Shown here: one piece after another, positions 50,979 through 60,378 of the stretch | How positions within the stretch are numbered: position 1 is the first letter of the stretch | Layout: each line of letters starts with the position of its first letter | Assembly: GCA_963846165.1 (NCBI GenBank) | Contig: CAWJUU010000005.1 | Span: forward strand, 372,001 to 436,000 | Direction: 5' to 3' | Source: WHSW01 sp963846165 | GTDB lineage: Bacteria; Actinomycetota; Thermoleophilia; Solirubrobacterales; 70-9 | Length of the DNA: 64,000 nt | Translations under genes and position numbers: made by a program | The notes under the pieces: model-generated | Seen by the model: the letters and a program-made list of their open reading frames with translations, nothing else | What the model was told of the DNA's origin: nothing | Database searches by the model: none

Positions 50979-51746
50979 TTGAGGCTCTCGGTCGTCATTC
51001 CCGCCCGTAACGAGGCCGGCTCGCTCGCCGCAACCCTGAACGCGGCCGCGACGGCGCTCGAGCGTGCCGGAATCGACCATGAGATCCTGGTCGTCGACGA
51101 CTCCAGCGCCGACGCCACGGTGGCGACAGTCGAGGCGGTTGCCGCCGAGCGGCGCCAGGTCCGGTGTCTCCGTTCGCCGAATCCGCGCGGCTTCGGATAT
51201 GCGGTTCGTGCGGGGATTGCCCAGTTCAGCGGCGACGCGGTGGTGGTGATGATGGCCGACGGCTCCGACGATCCCGAGGACCTGGTCCGCTACCACGACG
51301 TGCTCGCCGAGGGCTATGACTGCGCATTCGGGTCGCGGTTCGTCAGCGGCTCGCGAGTGCACGGGTACCCGCCGCTGAAGCTGATCCTCAACCGGCTCGC
51401 CAACTGGACGATCCGCGTGCTCTTCCGGCACGGCTACAACGACACCACCAACGCCTTCAAGGCCTACCGGCGCGAGGTGATCGAGACCGTACAACCGCTG
51501 CTTTCCGCCCACTTCAACCTCACGGTCGAGTTGCCGCTGAAGGCAATCGTGCGCGGGCACAGCTTCAAGACGATCCCGATCGGATGGCGCGACCGTTCCG
51601 CCGGCGCCAGCAAGCTCGCGATCCAGGAAATGGGCAGCCGCTACCTGTTCATCGTCCTCTACGTGTTCCTCGAGCATCACCTGAGCCGCGGCGACTACCG
51701 GCGCACGTCTGCGACTGACGGCGGGCGCCCACGCGACAGCAACTAA
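50979..51746 (+). CDS. GT2-family glycosyltransferase (dolichyl-phosphate-mannose-synthase-like)
   Basis: Starting at the TTG (LRLSVVIPARNEAGSLAATL), this 255-residue GT-A enzyme has ILVVDDSSADATVATVEAVA, NPRGFGYAVRAGIAQFSGDA, VVVMMADGSDDPEDLVRYHD (DxSDD in the place of DxD), and the C-terminal NDTTNAFKAYRREVIETVQP with IGWRDRSAGASKLAIQEMGS. It probably transfers a sugar to a polyprenyl phosphate or glycolipid at the inner membrane face. It is in frame with the upstream epimerase end and 12 bases from the next epimerase gene, so it is part of one operon. Confidence 0.82.
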   Translation: MRLSVVIPARNEAGSLAATLNAAATALERAGIDHEILVVDDSSADATVATVEAVAAERRQVRCLRSPNPRGFGYAVRAGIAQFSGDAVVVMMADGSDDPEDLVRYHDVLAEGYDCAFGSRFVSGSRVHGYPPLKLILNRLANWTIRVLFRHGYNDTTNAFKAYRREVIETVQPLLSAHFNLTVELPLKAIVRGHSFKTIPIGWRDRSAGASKLAIQEMGSRYLFIVLYVFLEHHLSRGDYRRTSATDGGRPRDSN

Positions 51747-51758
51747 CCTCGCGCGCTC

Positions 51759-52826
51759 ATGGGCGTGGCGATCGTCACCGGATCGGGCGGGCTGGTCGGC
51801 TCTGAGTCCGTGCGCTGGCTCGTCGCCGACGGCTACGACGTGATCGGGATCGACAACGACATGCGGGCCCGCTTCTTCGGCCCCGACGCGTCGACCGCGG
51901 CAGTCAGCGCCGAGCTCGCCGCCACATATCCCGAGTTTCGTCATCTCGAGCTCGACATCCGCGACGTCGCGGGACTCGAGCGCTTGTTCGCGACCCACGC
52001 CGGGCGGATCGAGCTCGTCATCCACGCGGCCGCCCAGCCCTCCCATGACTGGGCGGCTCGGGACCCGCAGACCGATTTCGCCGTGAACGCAAACGGGACG
52101 CTCAACCTGCTCGAGGCGGTGCGTGCACACGCCGCCGACGCACCGTTCATCTTCTGCTCCACGAACAAGGTCTACGGCGACACGCCCAACCAGCTGCCGT
52201 TGCGCGAAACCGAGACCCGGCTCGAGCTCGAGACCTCGCACCCGTACTTCGCCGGGATCGACACCACGATGCCGATCGACCACTCGACCCACTCGCTGTT
52301 CGGCGTCTCGAAGACGGCGGCCGACCTGCTGGTGCAGGAGTACGGCCGCTATTTCGGGATCCCGACCGTCTGCTTTCGAGGCGGATGCCTGACCGGGCCC
52401 CGCCATGCCGGCACCGAACTGCACGGGTTCCTGGCCTACCTGATGCGCTGCGTCGTCTCGGCCACCCCATATGTGGTCTTCGGCCACAGTGGCAAACAGG
52501 TCCGCGACAACATGCACAGCGCCGACCTGGTCTCGGCCTTCGACGCCTACCGTCGCGACCCCAAGCCCGCCGCGGTCTACAACATCGGCGGCGGCCGCTT
52601 CTCGAATTGCTCGATGCTCGAGGCAATCGAGGCCTGCGAGGGGATCGCCGGGCTCGAGCTCGAGTGGCGCCTCGATCCCGAGCCGAGAGTCGGCGACCAC
52701 CGCTGGTGGATCTCCGACCTGGCTGAGTTCCGGGCCGACTACCCCGGCTGGGAGCCGCGCTACGGGACCGCCGAGATCCTGGACGAGATCTACGAGCAGA
52801 ACGCGGAGCGCTGGTCGACGACCTGA
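51759..52826 (+). CDS. NAD-dependent epimerase, CDP-paratose 2-epimerase-like
   Basis: This intact 355-residue extended SDR has MGVAIVTGSGGLVGSESVRW, IDNDMRARFFGPDASTAAVS, IHAAAQPSHDWAARDPQTDF, STNKVYGDTPNQLPL, HSLFGVSKTAADLLVQEYGR (catalytic YGVxK-type replaced by FGVSK), RGGCLTGPRHAGTELHGFLA and YNIGGGRFSNCSMLEA. Length and the IDNDMR and AAQPSHDWA motifs match CDP-tyvelose/paratose epimerases. Phe at the position of the catalytic Tyr deserves a check. It supplies a modified hexose to the glycan locus. Confidence 0.82.
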   Translation: MGVAIVTGSGGLVGSESVRWLVADGYDVIGIDNDMRARFFGPDASTAAVSAELAATYPEFRHLELDIRDVAGLERLFATHAGRIELVIHAAAQPSHDWAARDPQTDFAVNANGTLNLLEAVRAHAADAPFIFCSTNKVYGDTPNQLPLRETETRLELETSHPYFAGIDTTMPIDHSTHSLFGVSKTAADLLVQEYGRYFGIPTVCFRGGCLTGPRHAGTELHGFLAYLMRCVVSATPYVVFGHSGKQVRDNMHSADLVSAFDAYRRDPKPAAVYNIGGGRFSNCSMLEAIEACEGIAGLELEWRLDPEPRVGDHRWWISDLAEFRADYPGWEPRYGTAEILDEIYEQNAERWSTT

Positions 52827-52839
52827 CCTCCGCCAGGGC

Positions 52840-54750
52840 TCAGCGCGCCGGCCGAACGTCGAGCGAGTAGAAGTGGATCTCGAGCTCACCTTCGTCGCCG
52901 ACGCCCAGCCCCTGGTCGCGCTCGAAGGTCACGGTGGAGGGATTGGCCGCGACCGCGAACGGCCGCGGGAAGTCGACATCCGCGGGTGCCGAGAGGATCA
53001 GGTAGTCGTTGATGTCGGGATAGATCCGGTAGCGAAAGCCGTCATCAAACGAGACGTAGCGAAAGGCCGACCGGTAGAGGGCGGTCCTGATCAGCTCGAG
53101 CCCGGTCGGCTCGAGACCGTCGACCCGCGCGTAGACGATCCGGTTACCGTTCACGTGCGGGACCGTTACGGGCTCGCCGAAGCGGGCCTCGGTTGAAGCG
53201 ATCGGCCGTGCCGCCCCGCAACGATCCACGGTGCGGCCGAGGACCTGATACGCCTCCGTGGTGCGCAGGGCGCGGAAGTGGCAGAGCATCGCCAGCGTCG
53301 TCCGCGAGCCCTCCCAGGGCGCGTAGCGGGTATCGAGCCCGAGCTTGCTCGGGCTCAGCGCCGGCGGTGCGATGCCGACGCCGCCGCGATGGCGCAGCAC
53401 CCGCTGCGGACCATCCGGCGCCGTCAGCGCCCCAGCGTTGAGCTCGTCGAGGCGGGCGGTAAAGGTCGTGTAAGTGCCGAGCACCGGCAGTGGCTCGAAG
53501 TCGAGCCCGTAGGCCCAGGGGAGCGTGAACTCCCAGGGATGGACCGCGACGCTGCGGCCTTCGAGCAACGAGAGGCTGGCGGGATCGAGCGCGTAGGCGC
53601 CCTGAAGCAGGGCCCGGCGTTCGGAGCGCTCGCGATCGCGCTCTCCCGGCAGCAACAGGGTGGTGAGCTGGTCGACGGCCGCGTCGGCGCGCTTCGCCGG
53701 TGCGACGATCGCCCGGACCCCGTCGAGGGACAGACTGCCCTGCGAGAGCGGGAAGTAGAGCACCGAGATCACCGCGATCGCGACCAGCGCGGCGTACCGC
53801 TGCCGTCCCCGCCAGCGGAACGCCAGCCATGGCGCCAGCATGCCGCCGGCGAACATCGGGATGAACAGGAAGACGCGGAACACGAACGCCTGCCTGACCA
53901 ATGCGAACGCGAACAGCGCGAAGATCACGACGACCGCGGCCCGCCGCATCGGGTCGAGGCCGCGAGTCGCGATCGCGGTCCCGACCCCGCCTGCGGCGAC
54001 CATCGCCAGCGCGGCGGCCCAATCCCAGTCGACGAGCGCGGCGTCGACCGTGTGGCCCCGGACGTAGCCGGAGATCACCTCGTATCCGGTTCGCAGGTAA
54101 TCGTCGACGTTGGCGAGCGGTTGCCCGATCGCGAACCAGAGGACCGCCGTGCTGACCGCGAAGCTGAGCGCGAACAGCGCCACCCGGCGGAGCCGGGGCG
54201 GCGGCAGCGCGACGATCGCCGTGGCGCAGAGCGCGATGATCGCCAGCCCGGTGTTGAGCTTGCCCAGGATCTCGATCGCAGACACCGCCCCGGCGGCCAC
54301 CGCGAGCGTCGCGGGCGGTGCCGGCGGTTCGTCGTCGACGAGCGCCGCGATGCACCAGATGAAGACCACGAACAGGATCGCCTCGGTGGGGATGAAGAGC
54401 TGCGCCATCAGGCTCGCCGCGAGCAGCCCGACGAGAAACGCGATCGGGGCGGAGAAGCTCCGGCGCAGTGCCCAGACCACGGTCAATCCGAGGCTCAGCT
54501 GAACCGCGGTGGCGTAGAGCGCCGAGAGCACCGCTGGGCCGCCGTACGCGATCAGCGGCACCTTCAGGAACCCCAGCGGACCATAGGTGAAGACGACCTG
54601 ATCGCCGAAATCGAGCCCGTACTCGGCGGCGAAGTGAAGCGCGAACTGCCACGACGGATCGGGCGAGACGGAGGGGACGATCACCCGCAATGGCCACGAG
54701 AGCAGCGCGACCACCACCCCGAGGAACCAGGTCGAGCCCGCGACCCGCAT
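52840..54750 (-). CDS. large polytopic membrane protein (GT-C-like)
   Basis: I use the ATG at 54750 (MRVAGSTWFLGVVVALLSWP); an ATG at 54795 overlaps the divergent methyltransferase start. The protein of about 636 residues has roughly ten transmembrane helices in residues 5-360 (AIEILGKLNTGLAIIALCAT; AVVVIFALFAFALVRQAFVF; YAALVAIAVISVLYFPLSQG) and a soluble C-terminal domain of about 270 residues (RSVAVHPWEFTLPWAYGLDF; FRYVSFDDGFRYRIYPDIND). The early Asp in PSVSPDPSWQFAL and the HFAAEYGLDFGDQVVFTYGP loop suggest a GT-C-type lipid-linked-sugar glycosyltransferase, by inference. Confidence 0.65.
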   Translation of the reverse strand: MRVAGSTWFLGVVVALLSWPLRVIVPSVSPDPSWQFALHFAAEYGLDFGDQVVFTYGPLGFLKVPLIAYGGPAVLSALYATAVQLSLGLTVVWALRRSFSAPIAFLVGLLAASLMAQLFIPTEAILFVVFIWCIAALVDDEPPAPPATLAVAAGAVSAIEILGKLNTGLAIIALCATAIVALPPPRLRRVALFALSFAVSTAVLWFAIGQPLANVDDYLRTGYEVISGYVRGHTVDAALVDWDWAAALAMVAAGGVGTAIATRGLDPMRRAAVVVIFALFAFALVRQAFVFRVFLFIPMFAGGMLAPWLAFRWRGRQRYAALVAIAVISVLYFPLSQGSLSLDGVRAIVAPAKRADAAVDQLTTLLLPGERDRERSERRALLQGAYALDPASLSLLEGRSVAVHPWEFTLPWAYGLDFEPLPVLGTYTTFTARLDELNAGALTAPDGPQRVLRHRGGVGIAPPALSPSKLGLDTRYAPWEGSRTTLAMLCHFRALRTTEAYQVLGRTVDRCGAARPIASTEARFGEPVTVPHVNGNRIVYARVDGLEPTGLELIRTALYRSAFRYVSFDDGFRYRIYPDINDYLILSAPADVDFPRPFAVAANPSTVTFERDQGLGVGDEGELEIHFYSLDVRPAR

Positions 54751-54793
54751 GAGCCGGGCGCTCAGAGCACTGTCTAGGCTGGGTGGCGGGCGC

Positions 54794-55615
54794 ATGCGAG
54801 CCAGGTTCTTCTACCTGATCGAGTCGATCCGCCGCCGACTCTCACGCGGCGGCACATTGGTCCGATGGTTCGAGCCCCTGACCCGGGCCCTGTTGATCGA
54901 GCGCGGGCTGACGCGGCCGACTCTGACCTTCGTCCGACGCGTCGGGCTCACGGTCTGCGACGGTCCGTTCGAGGGCCTGCGCTACCCGCGGTCGCAGGCC
55001 GCGCAGATACCCGGGCTGGCAAGCAAGCTCGCCGGCACGTACGAGGCCGAGCTCGATCCGGCGGTCGAGCAGCTGATCGCCTGGGAGCCCGACCTGGTCG
55101 TCAACATCGGCGCGGGAGACGGCTTGTATGCGGTCGGCATGGCTCGGCGCTGCCGCGGCGTCGATGTGATCGCCTACGAGCTTGACGCGTACGCGCGCGG
55201 TGTCTGCAACGCCGTGGCGCGCCACAACGGTGTCGACTCGGCGATCAAGCTGTGCGGCGCCTGCGAGGTCGAGGATCTCGGGCGGACCGAGCCGGGCGCC
55301 CGGACGGTGGTGCTCTGCGACTGCGAAGGGGCCGAACGCGAGCTGATCGATCCTCAAAGCGTGCCGTGGCTTCGGCGGGCGGCTCTGCTGATCGAAGTCC
55401 ACGAGTCCTTCCACCCCGGGCTTGAGGATCTGCTGCGGCAGCGCCTCGCCGAGAGCCACACTCTCGAGCTGATCAAACCGACGCGCCGCTATCTCGAGGA
55501 CCATCCGGTGTTCTGGGAGGTTCCCGGGTTGAGCCTCGTCCAGCAGGAGGCGCTGATGTCGGAGCTGAGGCCATGGCGGACGCCTTGGTTGCTCGCGATT
55601 CCTCGAGCTGACTAG
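54794..55615 (+). CDS. FkbM-like SAM-dependent methyltransferase
   Basis: This 273-residue protein starts at ATG (MRARFFYLIESIRRRLSRGG). It has an FkbM-like approach (VCDGPFEGLRYPRSQAAQIP), the SAM loop LVVNIGAGDGLYAVGMARRC, IAYELDAYARGVCNAVARHN, VVLCDCEGAERELIDPQSVP and LLIEVHESFHPGLEDLLRQR. It probably O-methylates a sugar or lipid in the glycan locus. Its start overlaps the possible start of the divergent membrane protein (GCATGC). It is the first of four methyltransferase genes in 3.3 kb. Confidence 0.78.
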   Translation: MRARFFYLIESIRRRLSRGGTLVRWFEPLTRALLIERGLTRPTLTFVRRVGLTVCDGPFEGLRYPRSQAAQIPGLASKLAGTYEAELDPAVEQLIAWEPDLVVNIGAGDGLYAVGMARRCRGVDVIAYELDAYARGVCNAVARHNGVDSAIKLCGACEVEDLGRTEPGARTVVLCDCEGAERELIDPQSVPWLRRAALLIEVHESFHPGLEDLLRQRLAESHTLELIKPTRRYLEDHPVFWEVPGLSLVQQEALMSELRPWRTPWLLAIPRAD

Positions 55616-55637
55616 GCTCGGGAGGTCGGGCGCTCGC

Positions 55638-56399
55638 CTATTCCCGTAAGGAGATCGCGGGACCGGCAGGGCTCAGCCGACGCCAGCGTCTGGTGAGCCG
55701 ATCGTCGATCGAGTCGTCCAGGCACCAGGTGTCGAGGTGCTCCTCCATCAGCACGTAGCCGAGCTCCTCCATCAGCCGGCGAGCCCGTCCTCGGTCGGCG
55801 GCGTTGAGCAGCGCATGCTCGTAGACCACGAGCCGCGGGCGCCACTGATCGAGCCCGACGCCCTTCAGGATCTCGAAGTCGTAGCCCTCGGTGTCAACCA
55901 GGAGCAGGTCGATCCGCTCAATCGCGTGCCTGCGGCACAGGGTTTCAAACCGAAGTCCGTCGACCTCGATGGTGACGATTCGCCGCTCGAGATCTGAGAT
56001 CCAGCGATGGCTCAAGAGCGCTTCCCGCGAGAGCGAGCCGAGCACGTCGTAGGAGCCGACAAGCTCCCACTCCGCAGGGCTCTCAGGGGGCACGATGCCA
56101 TAGAGGGTCAGCCTCCCGTCACGGTCGGCGATCGCTGCGTTCTCGAGCGCGAACCGTGGATCGGCGCCGTATCGCTCGCTCAGGCGCTTGAACGCCTCGG
56201 GGTGCGGCTCGACCATGATCCCGCGCCACGAGCTTGAGCGGAGCAGGGGCGCCAGGTGATCGCTCTGCTGACCATCGTTGGCGCCGACGACGACGACGAA
56301 CGCGTCCGGCAGCACGCGCGCAAACTCGCGCAGGATCCTTCGCCCGGCAAGCCGCCGCGCGCGCCAGGCGTGTGCACCCGCCCAGACGAGCTGGCGCAC
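55638..56399 (-). CDS. FkbM-family methyltransferase
   Basis: The 253-residue enzyme reads FARVLPDAFVVVVGANDGQQ, SDHLAPLLRSSSWRGIMVEP, HPEAFKRLSERYGADPRFAL, ENAAIADRDGRLTLYGI and IDLLLVDTEGYDFEILKGVG, the canonical FkbM pattern (VGANDG SAM loop, VEPHP, DTEGYD). FkbM enzymes O-methylate hydroxyls of polyketides and sugars. It is on the minus strand, last of a row with two further methyltransferases (24-base spacing). Confidence 0.88.
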   Translation of the reverse strand: MRQLVWAGAHAWRARRLAGRRILREFARVLPDAFVVVVGANDGQQSDHLAPLLRSSSWRGIMVEPHPEAFKRLSERYGADPRFALENAAIADRDGRLTLYGIVPPESPAEWELVGSYDVLGSLSREALLSHRWISDLERRIVTIEVDGLRFETLCRRHAIERIDLLLVDTEGYDFEILKGVGLDQWRPRLVVYEHALLNAADRGRARRLMEELGYVLMEEHLDTWCLDDSIDDRLTRRWRRLSPAGPAISLRE

Positions 56400-56422
56400 C
56401 CGGGCCGGAGCCGCCGTTACGG

Positions 56423-57205
56423 TCAGCGGTGATCCCTGATCACGGTGACTCCGAATCGTCCCAGCCGGACCGCATGCCTGACCAGCTCGTGCGCACGCAC
56501 CCCCCGCCAGGCCCGCTGCATCTCCACGGAGGTAAACCCAACGTCGTCGAAGACCACGGTGGCTCCGGGGCTCAGGTGCGGGGCAAGACGCTCCAGGGCC
56601 GCGAGGGTGGCGTTCTCGCGATGGTCAGAGTCGACGAGCGCATAGTCGATCGGAGCCGCCGCCTCGATCAAGCGCTCCTGAGCGCGCCCGTCCTCGGCCA
56701 CAACCGCCTCGACCCGCATCAGCCCGAGCTCCGCGAAGCCGGTGCGTGCAATCTGCGACCAGACCGGAACGACGTCGATCGAAACCAGACGGCCGACGCC
56801 CGCCAACTCCAAGGCCGCGGCCTGGTAGGCGGCCGAGATGCCGAAACCGGTGCCGAACTCGACCGAGCTCCGCGGCGCGAGCTCGTGGACAAGCCGGAGC
56901 AGGAACCGGCCCAGTACCGGCGGCATGCTCATCCAGGCGACCGCGCCACCGAAATCGATCACCTGAAGCTCCTCCGGCGATCCGGGCGGCGGAAACTCGA
57001 TCAGCTCGCGTCGACGGGCCTCGACCCGCTCGGCCCAAGCGCGCTCATCCGCTCGCAGGCGGTCGAAGGCGGTCGCGCGCAGCGCCGCGGCGAGCGCGCG
57101 CAAGCCGGGCTCGCGACGCCGCGCCAGACCTGGCAGCCGGCTCGCCATCACGACTCGATGAGCGGCGCTCTTCGCGAGCGAGTCTGGTGCGAGCCGACCG
57201 ATCAA
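56423..57205 (-). CDS. class I SAM methyltransferase (Methyltransf_24-like), paralogue 1
   Basis: I start at the TTG at 57205, whose TTGA overlaps the stop of the upstream paralogue; the longer frame lies inside that gene. The 260-residue protein has LRLVHELAPRSSVEFGTGFG, ISAAYQAAALELAGVGRLVS, IDVVPVWSQIARTGFAELGL, IDYALVDSDHRENATLAALE and LSPGATVVFDDVGFTSVEMQ. The VDSDH and DDVGF motifs mark caffeoyl-CoA-OMT-like or TylF-type O-methyltransferases. It aligns end to end with the next gene, so they are tandem duplicates. Confidence 0.82.
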   Translation of the reverse strand: MIGRLAPDSLAKSAAHRVVMASRLPGLARRREPGLRALAAALRATAFDRLRADERAWAERVEARRRELIEFPPPGSPEELQVIDFGGAVAWMSMPPVLGRFLLRLVHELAPRSSVEFGTGFGISAAYQAAALELAGVGRLVSIDVVPVWSQIARTGFAELGLMRVEAVVAEDGRAQERLIEAAAPIDYALVDSDHRENATLAALERLAPHLSPGATVVFDDVGFTSVEMQRAWRGVRAHELVRHAVRLGRFGVTVIRDHR

Positions 57206-58047
57206 GCGATCCTCGCAATGCCCATCCTGCCGATGCCGAGCGCGCGCTCGACGCGGTCGTGGCGCGTCACCGCCCGCCACGCGCGGCGCATCTCCTTGGG
57301 ATGGGCGATGTCGTCGAAGACGACGACCGCTCCGGGCGCCAGATACGGCAGCATCGTTTCCAGGTAGCCGAGCGTGGGATGCTCCTGGTGCTCAGCGTCG
57401 ACGAACGCGAAGTCGACTGGCGCTGCATCGGCGAGCGCGGTCTCCAGCAGCTCGTCGATCGGTCCCAGCCGCAGCTCGACCCGCCCGGCAAGCCCCAGCG
57501 CCTGCAAACCCTCGAGGGCGATCCGCCGCCAGTCGGCGGCGGCGTCCACGGTGATCAAGCGCCCCGCGCCGTTGATCTCGAGACCGGCGGCCTGGTAGGC
57601 CGCCGAGATCCCGACGCCGGTGCCGAGCTCAATGCAGGAGCCCGGCGAAAGCTCTCGCACGAGCCGCATCACCAGCCTGCCCCACAACGGCGGAATGCTC
57701 AGAAACGCGGTCGGAGCAGGCAGCGGCATGCGGTGGTCGAACATCTGTGCCCACGCGGGCTGCCGGCCGCCGTCGAGCACGAAGCCGGGAGACACCTCGG
57801 CAGAGCTGGCCGCAAGCTGGGCGCGGCGCTGCTCGATCCGCGTCGCCCAGGCGATCTCCTCGGCGGCCAACCTGTCGCGGGCACACGAACTGACGGCGCG
57901 GGCGATCGCCGATGACTGCGGTCCGGCTTCTCGTCGGAGGCGAAAGCCCGCTCCGGCCATCAGGCCGCGGCCCACGCGCGGCGAGTTGAGCACCGACAGA
58001 TATGATCGCGCCGCGAGAGAACGGAGCCGCTTCACTGGCAGGAGCAT
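57202..58047 (-). CDS. class I SAM methyltransferase (Methyltransf_24-like), paralogue 2
   Basis: This 281-residue paralogue has LVRELSPGSCIELGTGVGIS, AAYQAAGLEINGAGRLITVD, APVDFAFVDAEHQEHPTLGY, LETMLPYLAPGAVVVFDDIA and HPKEMRRAWRAVTRHDRVER. Metal/SAM motifs are intact (VDAEH, FDDIAH). It heads the minus-strand row of three methyltransferases and is divergent from the FAD enzyme at 58102. Paralogues probably methylate different positions of one glycan or glycolipid. Confidence 0.82.
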   Translation of the reverse strand: MLLPVKRLRSLAARSYLSVLNSPRVGRGLMAGAGFRLRREAGPQSSAIARAVSSCARDRLAAEEIAWATRIEQRRAQLAASSAEVSPGFVLDGGRQPAWAQMFDHRMPLPAPTAFLSIPPLWGRLVMRLVRELSPGSCIELGTGVGISAAYQAAGLEINGAGRLITVDAAADWRRIALEGLQALGLAGRVELRLGPIDELLETALADAAPVDFAFVDAEHQEHPTLGYLETMLPYLAPGAVVVFDDIAHPKEMRRAWRAVTRHDRVERALGIGRMGIARIA

Positions 58048-58101
58048 TGCGCATCGGAAGAGAGAGGCCGTTCATTTCTGCTCGAGATCGAACGGACGCG
58101 A

Positions 58102-59568
58102 TTGCGATCACCTGACGCGAATTCAAGCGACGGACTTGGTGCCGCCATACTCGGGGCAGGTCCCGCTGGGCTCACCGCCGCCTGGGCATTGGCTCGCCGC
58201 GGCCATGCCGCCACCGTGCTCGAGGCCGACGGCACGGTCGGCGGCATAGCAAAGACGGTCGAGTTCGAGGGCTACCGCTTCGATCTGGGCGGCCACCGTT
58301 TCTACACCAAGCTCCAGCCGATCAATATCTCTGGGCGGAAATGCTCGGCTCCGAACTGCAAGTCAGGCCGAGGATGTCGCGGATCTACTTCAACGGCAGG
58401 TTCTTCAACTACCCCCTTCGCGCACAGGACGTCTTCCGTGGGCCTCGGCGTGATCGAGTCGGCCCGTTGCGGCTTCTCCTACTTCTACTGGCGCCGGCGG
58501 ATGCGGAATGTGACGCCGAGGAACTTCGAGGAATGGGTCGTGAAGCGATTCGGCCGTCGGCTCTACAACGCATTCTTTCGCTCCTATACCGAAAAGGTCT
58601 GGGGCATTCCCGGGTCCGAGATCCAGGCTGAATGGGCCGCGCAACGAATCCAGAGCTTCAGCCTTCTTCATGCGATCCTCGGAATCGTCGGGCTGCAACG
58701 CGGGCAACCTCCGACCCTGATCGAGGAGTTCCTGTATCCCCGTCTCGGCCCCGGTCAGATGTGGGAGGCGTTCGCCGAGCACGCCGAAGAGCGCGGCATC
58801 CCGGTCCTGCTCAACCACCGCTGCACGGCGATCAACCACACCGGCGGACGCGTCGAAAGCGTCGTCGTCAACGCCGACTCGACCGAGACCGAGTACCCGG
58901 CGGATGCGGTCCTCTCCAGCATTCCCTCCCCGACCTGATCGAGGCCCTCGACCCGCCCGCCCCCGCCGAGGTGCGCGCCGCGGCGCGCCGGCTGCGCTAC
59001 CGCAACCTGTGCCTGATCGCCCTGATGACAACCGAGCCGGATCCGTTTCCGGACAACTGGATCTACCTCCACGACCCGCGGGCGAAAGCGGGCAGGGTGC
59101 AGAACTTCGGGGCCTGGAGTGAGGCCATGGTGCCCAAGGGCAGCACCTGCCTGGGAGTCGAGTATTTCTGCTTCGCGGAGGATGAGATCTGGGACATGCC
59201 CGACGACGAAGCGGTCCGGATGGCGACGGACGATCTCGCCAACATCGGATTGCTCGACCCAGCGAAGGTGTTCAACGGGGTCAAGGTCCGGGTGCCGAAG
59301 GCGTACCCGATGTACGACACGGGATACCGGGAGGCGGTGGCGGAGATCCGCGGCTATCTCGAGCACTTCGACAACCTGAAGACGTTCGGGCGCAACGGGC
59401 TCCACCGCTACAACAACCAGGATCACTCGATGTGGACGGCGATCCTCGCAACGCTGAGCTACACGGACGGGGTCCCGTCGCGACATCTGGTCCGTCAACA
59501 CGAAGGCCGAGTACCTGGAGGAGGGTCCGCTCGCCGAGGGTCTCGAGGACCTTGACCTCGTCGGATAG
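58102..59568 (+). pseudogene. GLF/amine-oxidase-like FAD-dependent oxidoreductase, frameshifted
   Basis: Four frame segments form one protein of about 485 residues: GAAILGAGPAGLTAAWALAR (FAD Rossmann), GGIAKTVEFEGYRFDLGGHR, RMSRIYFNGRFFNYPLRAQD, NAFFRSYTEKVWGIPGSEIQ, GQMWEAFAEHAEERGIPVLL, PDNWIYLHDPRAKAGRVQNF, KTFGRNGLHRYNNQDHSMWT and a tail ending EGLEDLDLVG. Breaks lie near 58335, 58437, 58925 and 59485. The pattern (GGHRFYTK, YTEKVWG, YNNQDHSM) is that of UDP-galactopyranose-mutase-like or protoporphyrinogen-oxidase-like enzymes found in polysaccharide loci. Confidence 0.75.
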
Positions 59569-60378
59569 CGCCGCCTCCGACGAGGCTCCGAAGCTCCGGG
59601 CGACGAATCTTCACAGGCGGCTACGGCGCCCGCTGGAGGTGATCGGGGTGCTCGCGGTCTCCGACCTCCAGGTTCGCTACGGCCGCGGAGGGCTGCGAGC
59701 CGTGAAGTGGTTCTTGGAGCCCTACGCTGCGGTCGGCGTCTACCTCGTGCTGATCGCCCTCGTGCTCGACACGGTACCGCGGCGGCAGGGCTCAGCCTCG
59801 CCTGCGCGGTGGTCCCGTTTCAGCTCATCGCGACCACTTTCGGCAACGCTCTGTCGACGGTCACGCAGCGCAGCACGATCATCGTCAACACGGCGTTCCC
59901 CAGGATCCTGCTGCCGCTCGCATCGCTTGCCACCGAGACGATCGCGTGGGCGGCGAGCCTCACCCTGCTGCCGCTGATGATGCTCGTCTACTGGATCGCT
60001 CCGACGCCGGCGATCCTCTGGCTCCCGGTCGTCCTCGCCGTGACGGGGATCTTCGCCGCGTCGCTCGCCTATCCCGCCGCCCTGATCGGGGTCTGGTACC
60101 CGGAGTACGGGGTCCTCGTGGGCTCGCTGGTGCGCACGCTGTTCTTCCTCGCTCCCGGCCTCGTGGCGTTGGAGCAGATCGCGGGCACGGCGCGGGAGCT
60201 AATGCCGTTCAACCCCTTGACCGGGATCTTCGAGTCGTATCGTGACGTGCTGCTGTTCGGGGAGTCGCCGGCAGCATGGGAGTTGCTCGCCCCGCTCGCC
60301 GCCGCCGGGCTGTTGTTCGCGATAGCGCTGCCCGTCTACAGGCGCGAGCAGGGCTATCTGGCGAAGCTGATCGGATGA
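59552..60378 (+). pseudogene. ABC-2-type polysaccharide export permease, one frameshift
   Basis: A TTG start (LTSSDSAASDEAPKLRATNL) overlapping the previous stop leads to LEVIGVLAVSDLQVRYGRGG and LEPYAAVGVYLVLIALVLD; after a break near 59785 it continues CAVVPFQLIATTFGNALSTV, NTAFPRILLPLASLATETIA, FFLAPGLVALEQIAGTAREL and MPFNPLTGIFESYRDVLLFG. Six helices and the NP-x-TGIFE-x-YR motif mark the Wzm/TagG-type permease. The product of about 275 residues pairs with the ATPase downstream (ATGA overlap) to export a lipid-linked glycan. Confidence 0.8.

Noticed and set aside
49913..51746. Natural epimerase-glycosyltransferase fusion
   Set aside because: The missing stop lies in a TTT run where one T fewer gives TGA overlapping a TTG start, matching the overlap style of the locus; I treat them as two genes, though a real fusion is not excluded.
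50598..52889. 763-codon minus-strand open frame across the epimerase/GT2 genes
   Set aside because: It is an antisense artefact of high GC third positions; the plus strand holds three recognisable enzymes.
53278..54777. 499-codon plus-strand open frame opposite the polytopic membrane protein
   Set aside because: The product is a charged low-complexity mix (His/Arg/Asp/Gln), whereas the minus strand gives clear transmembrane helices.
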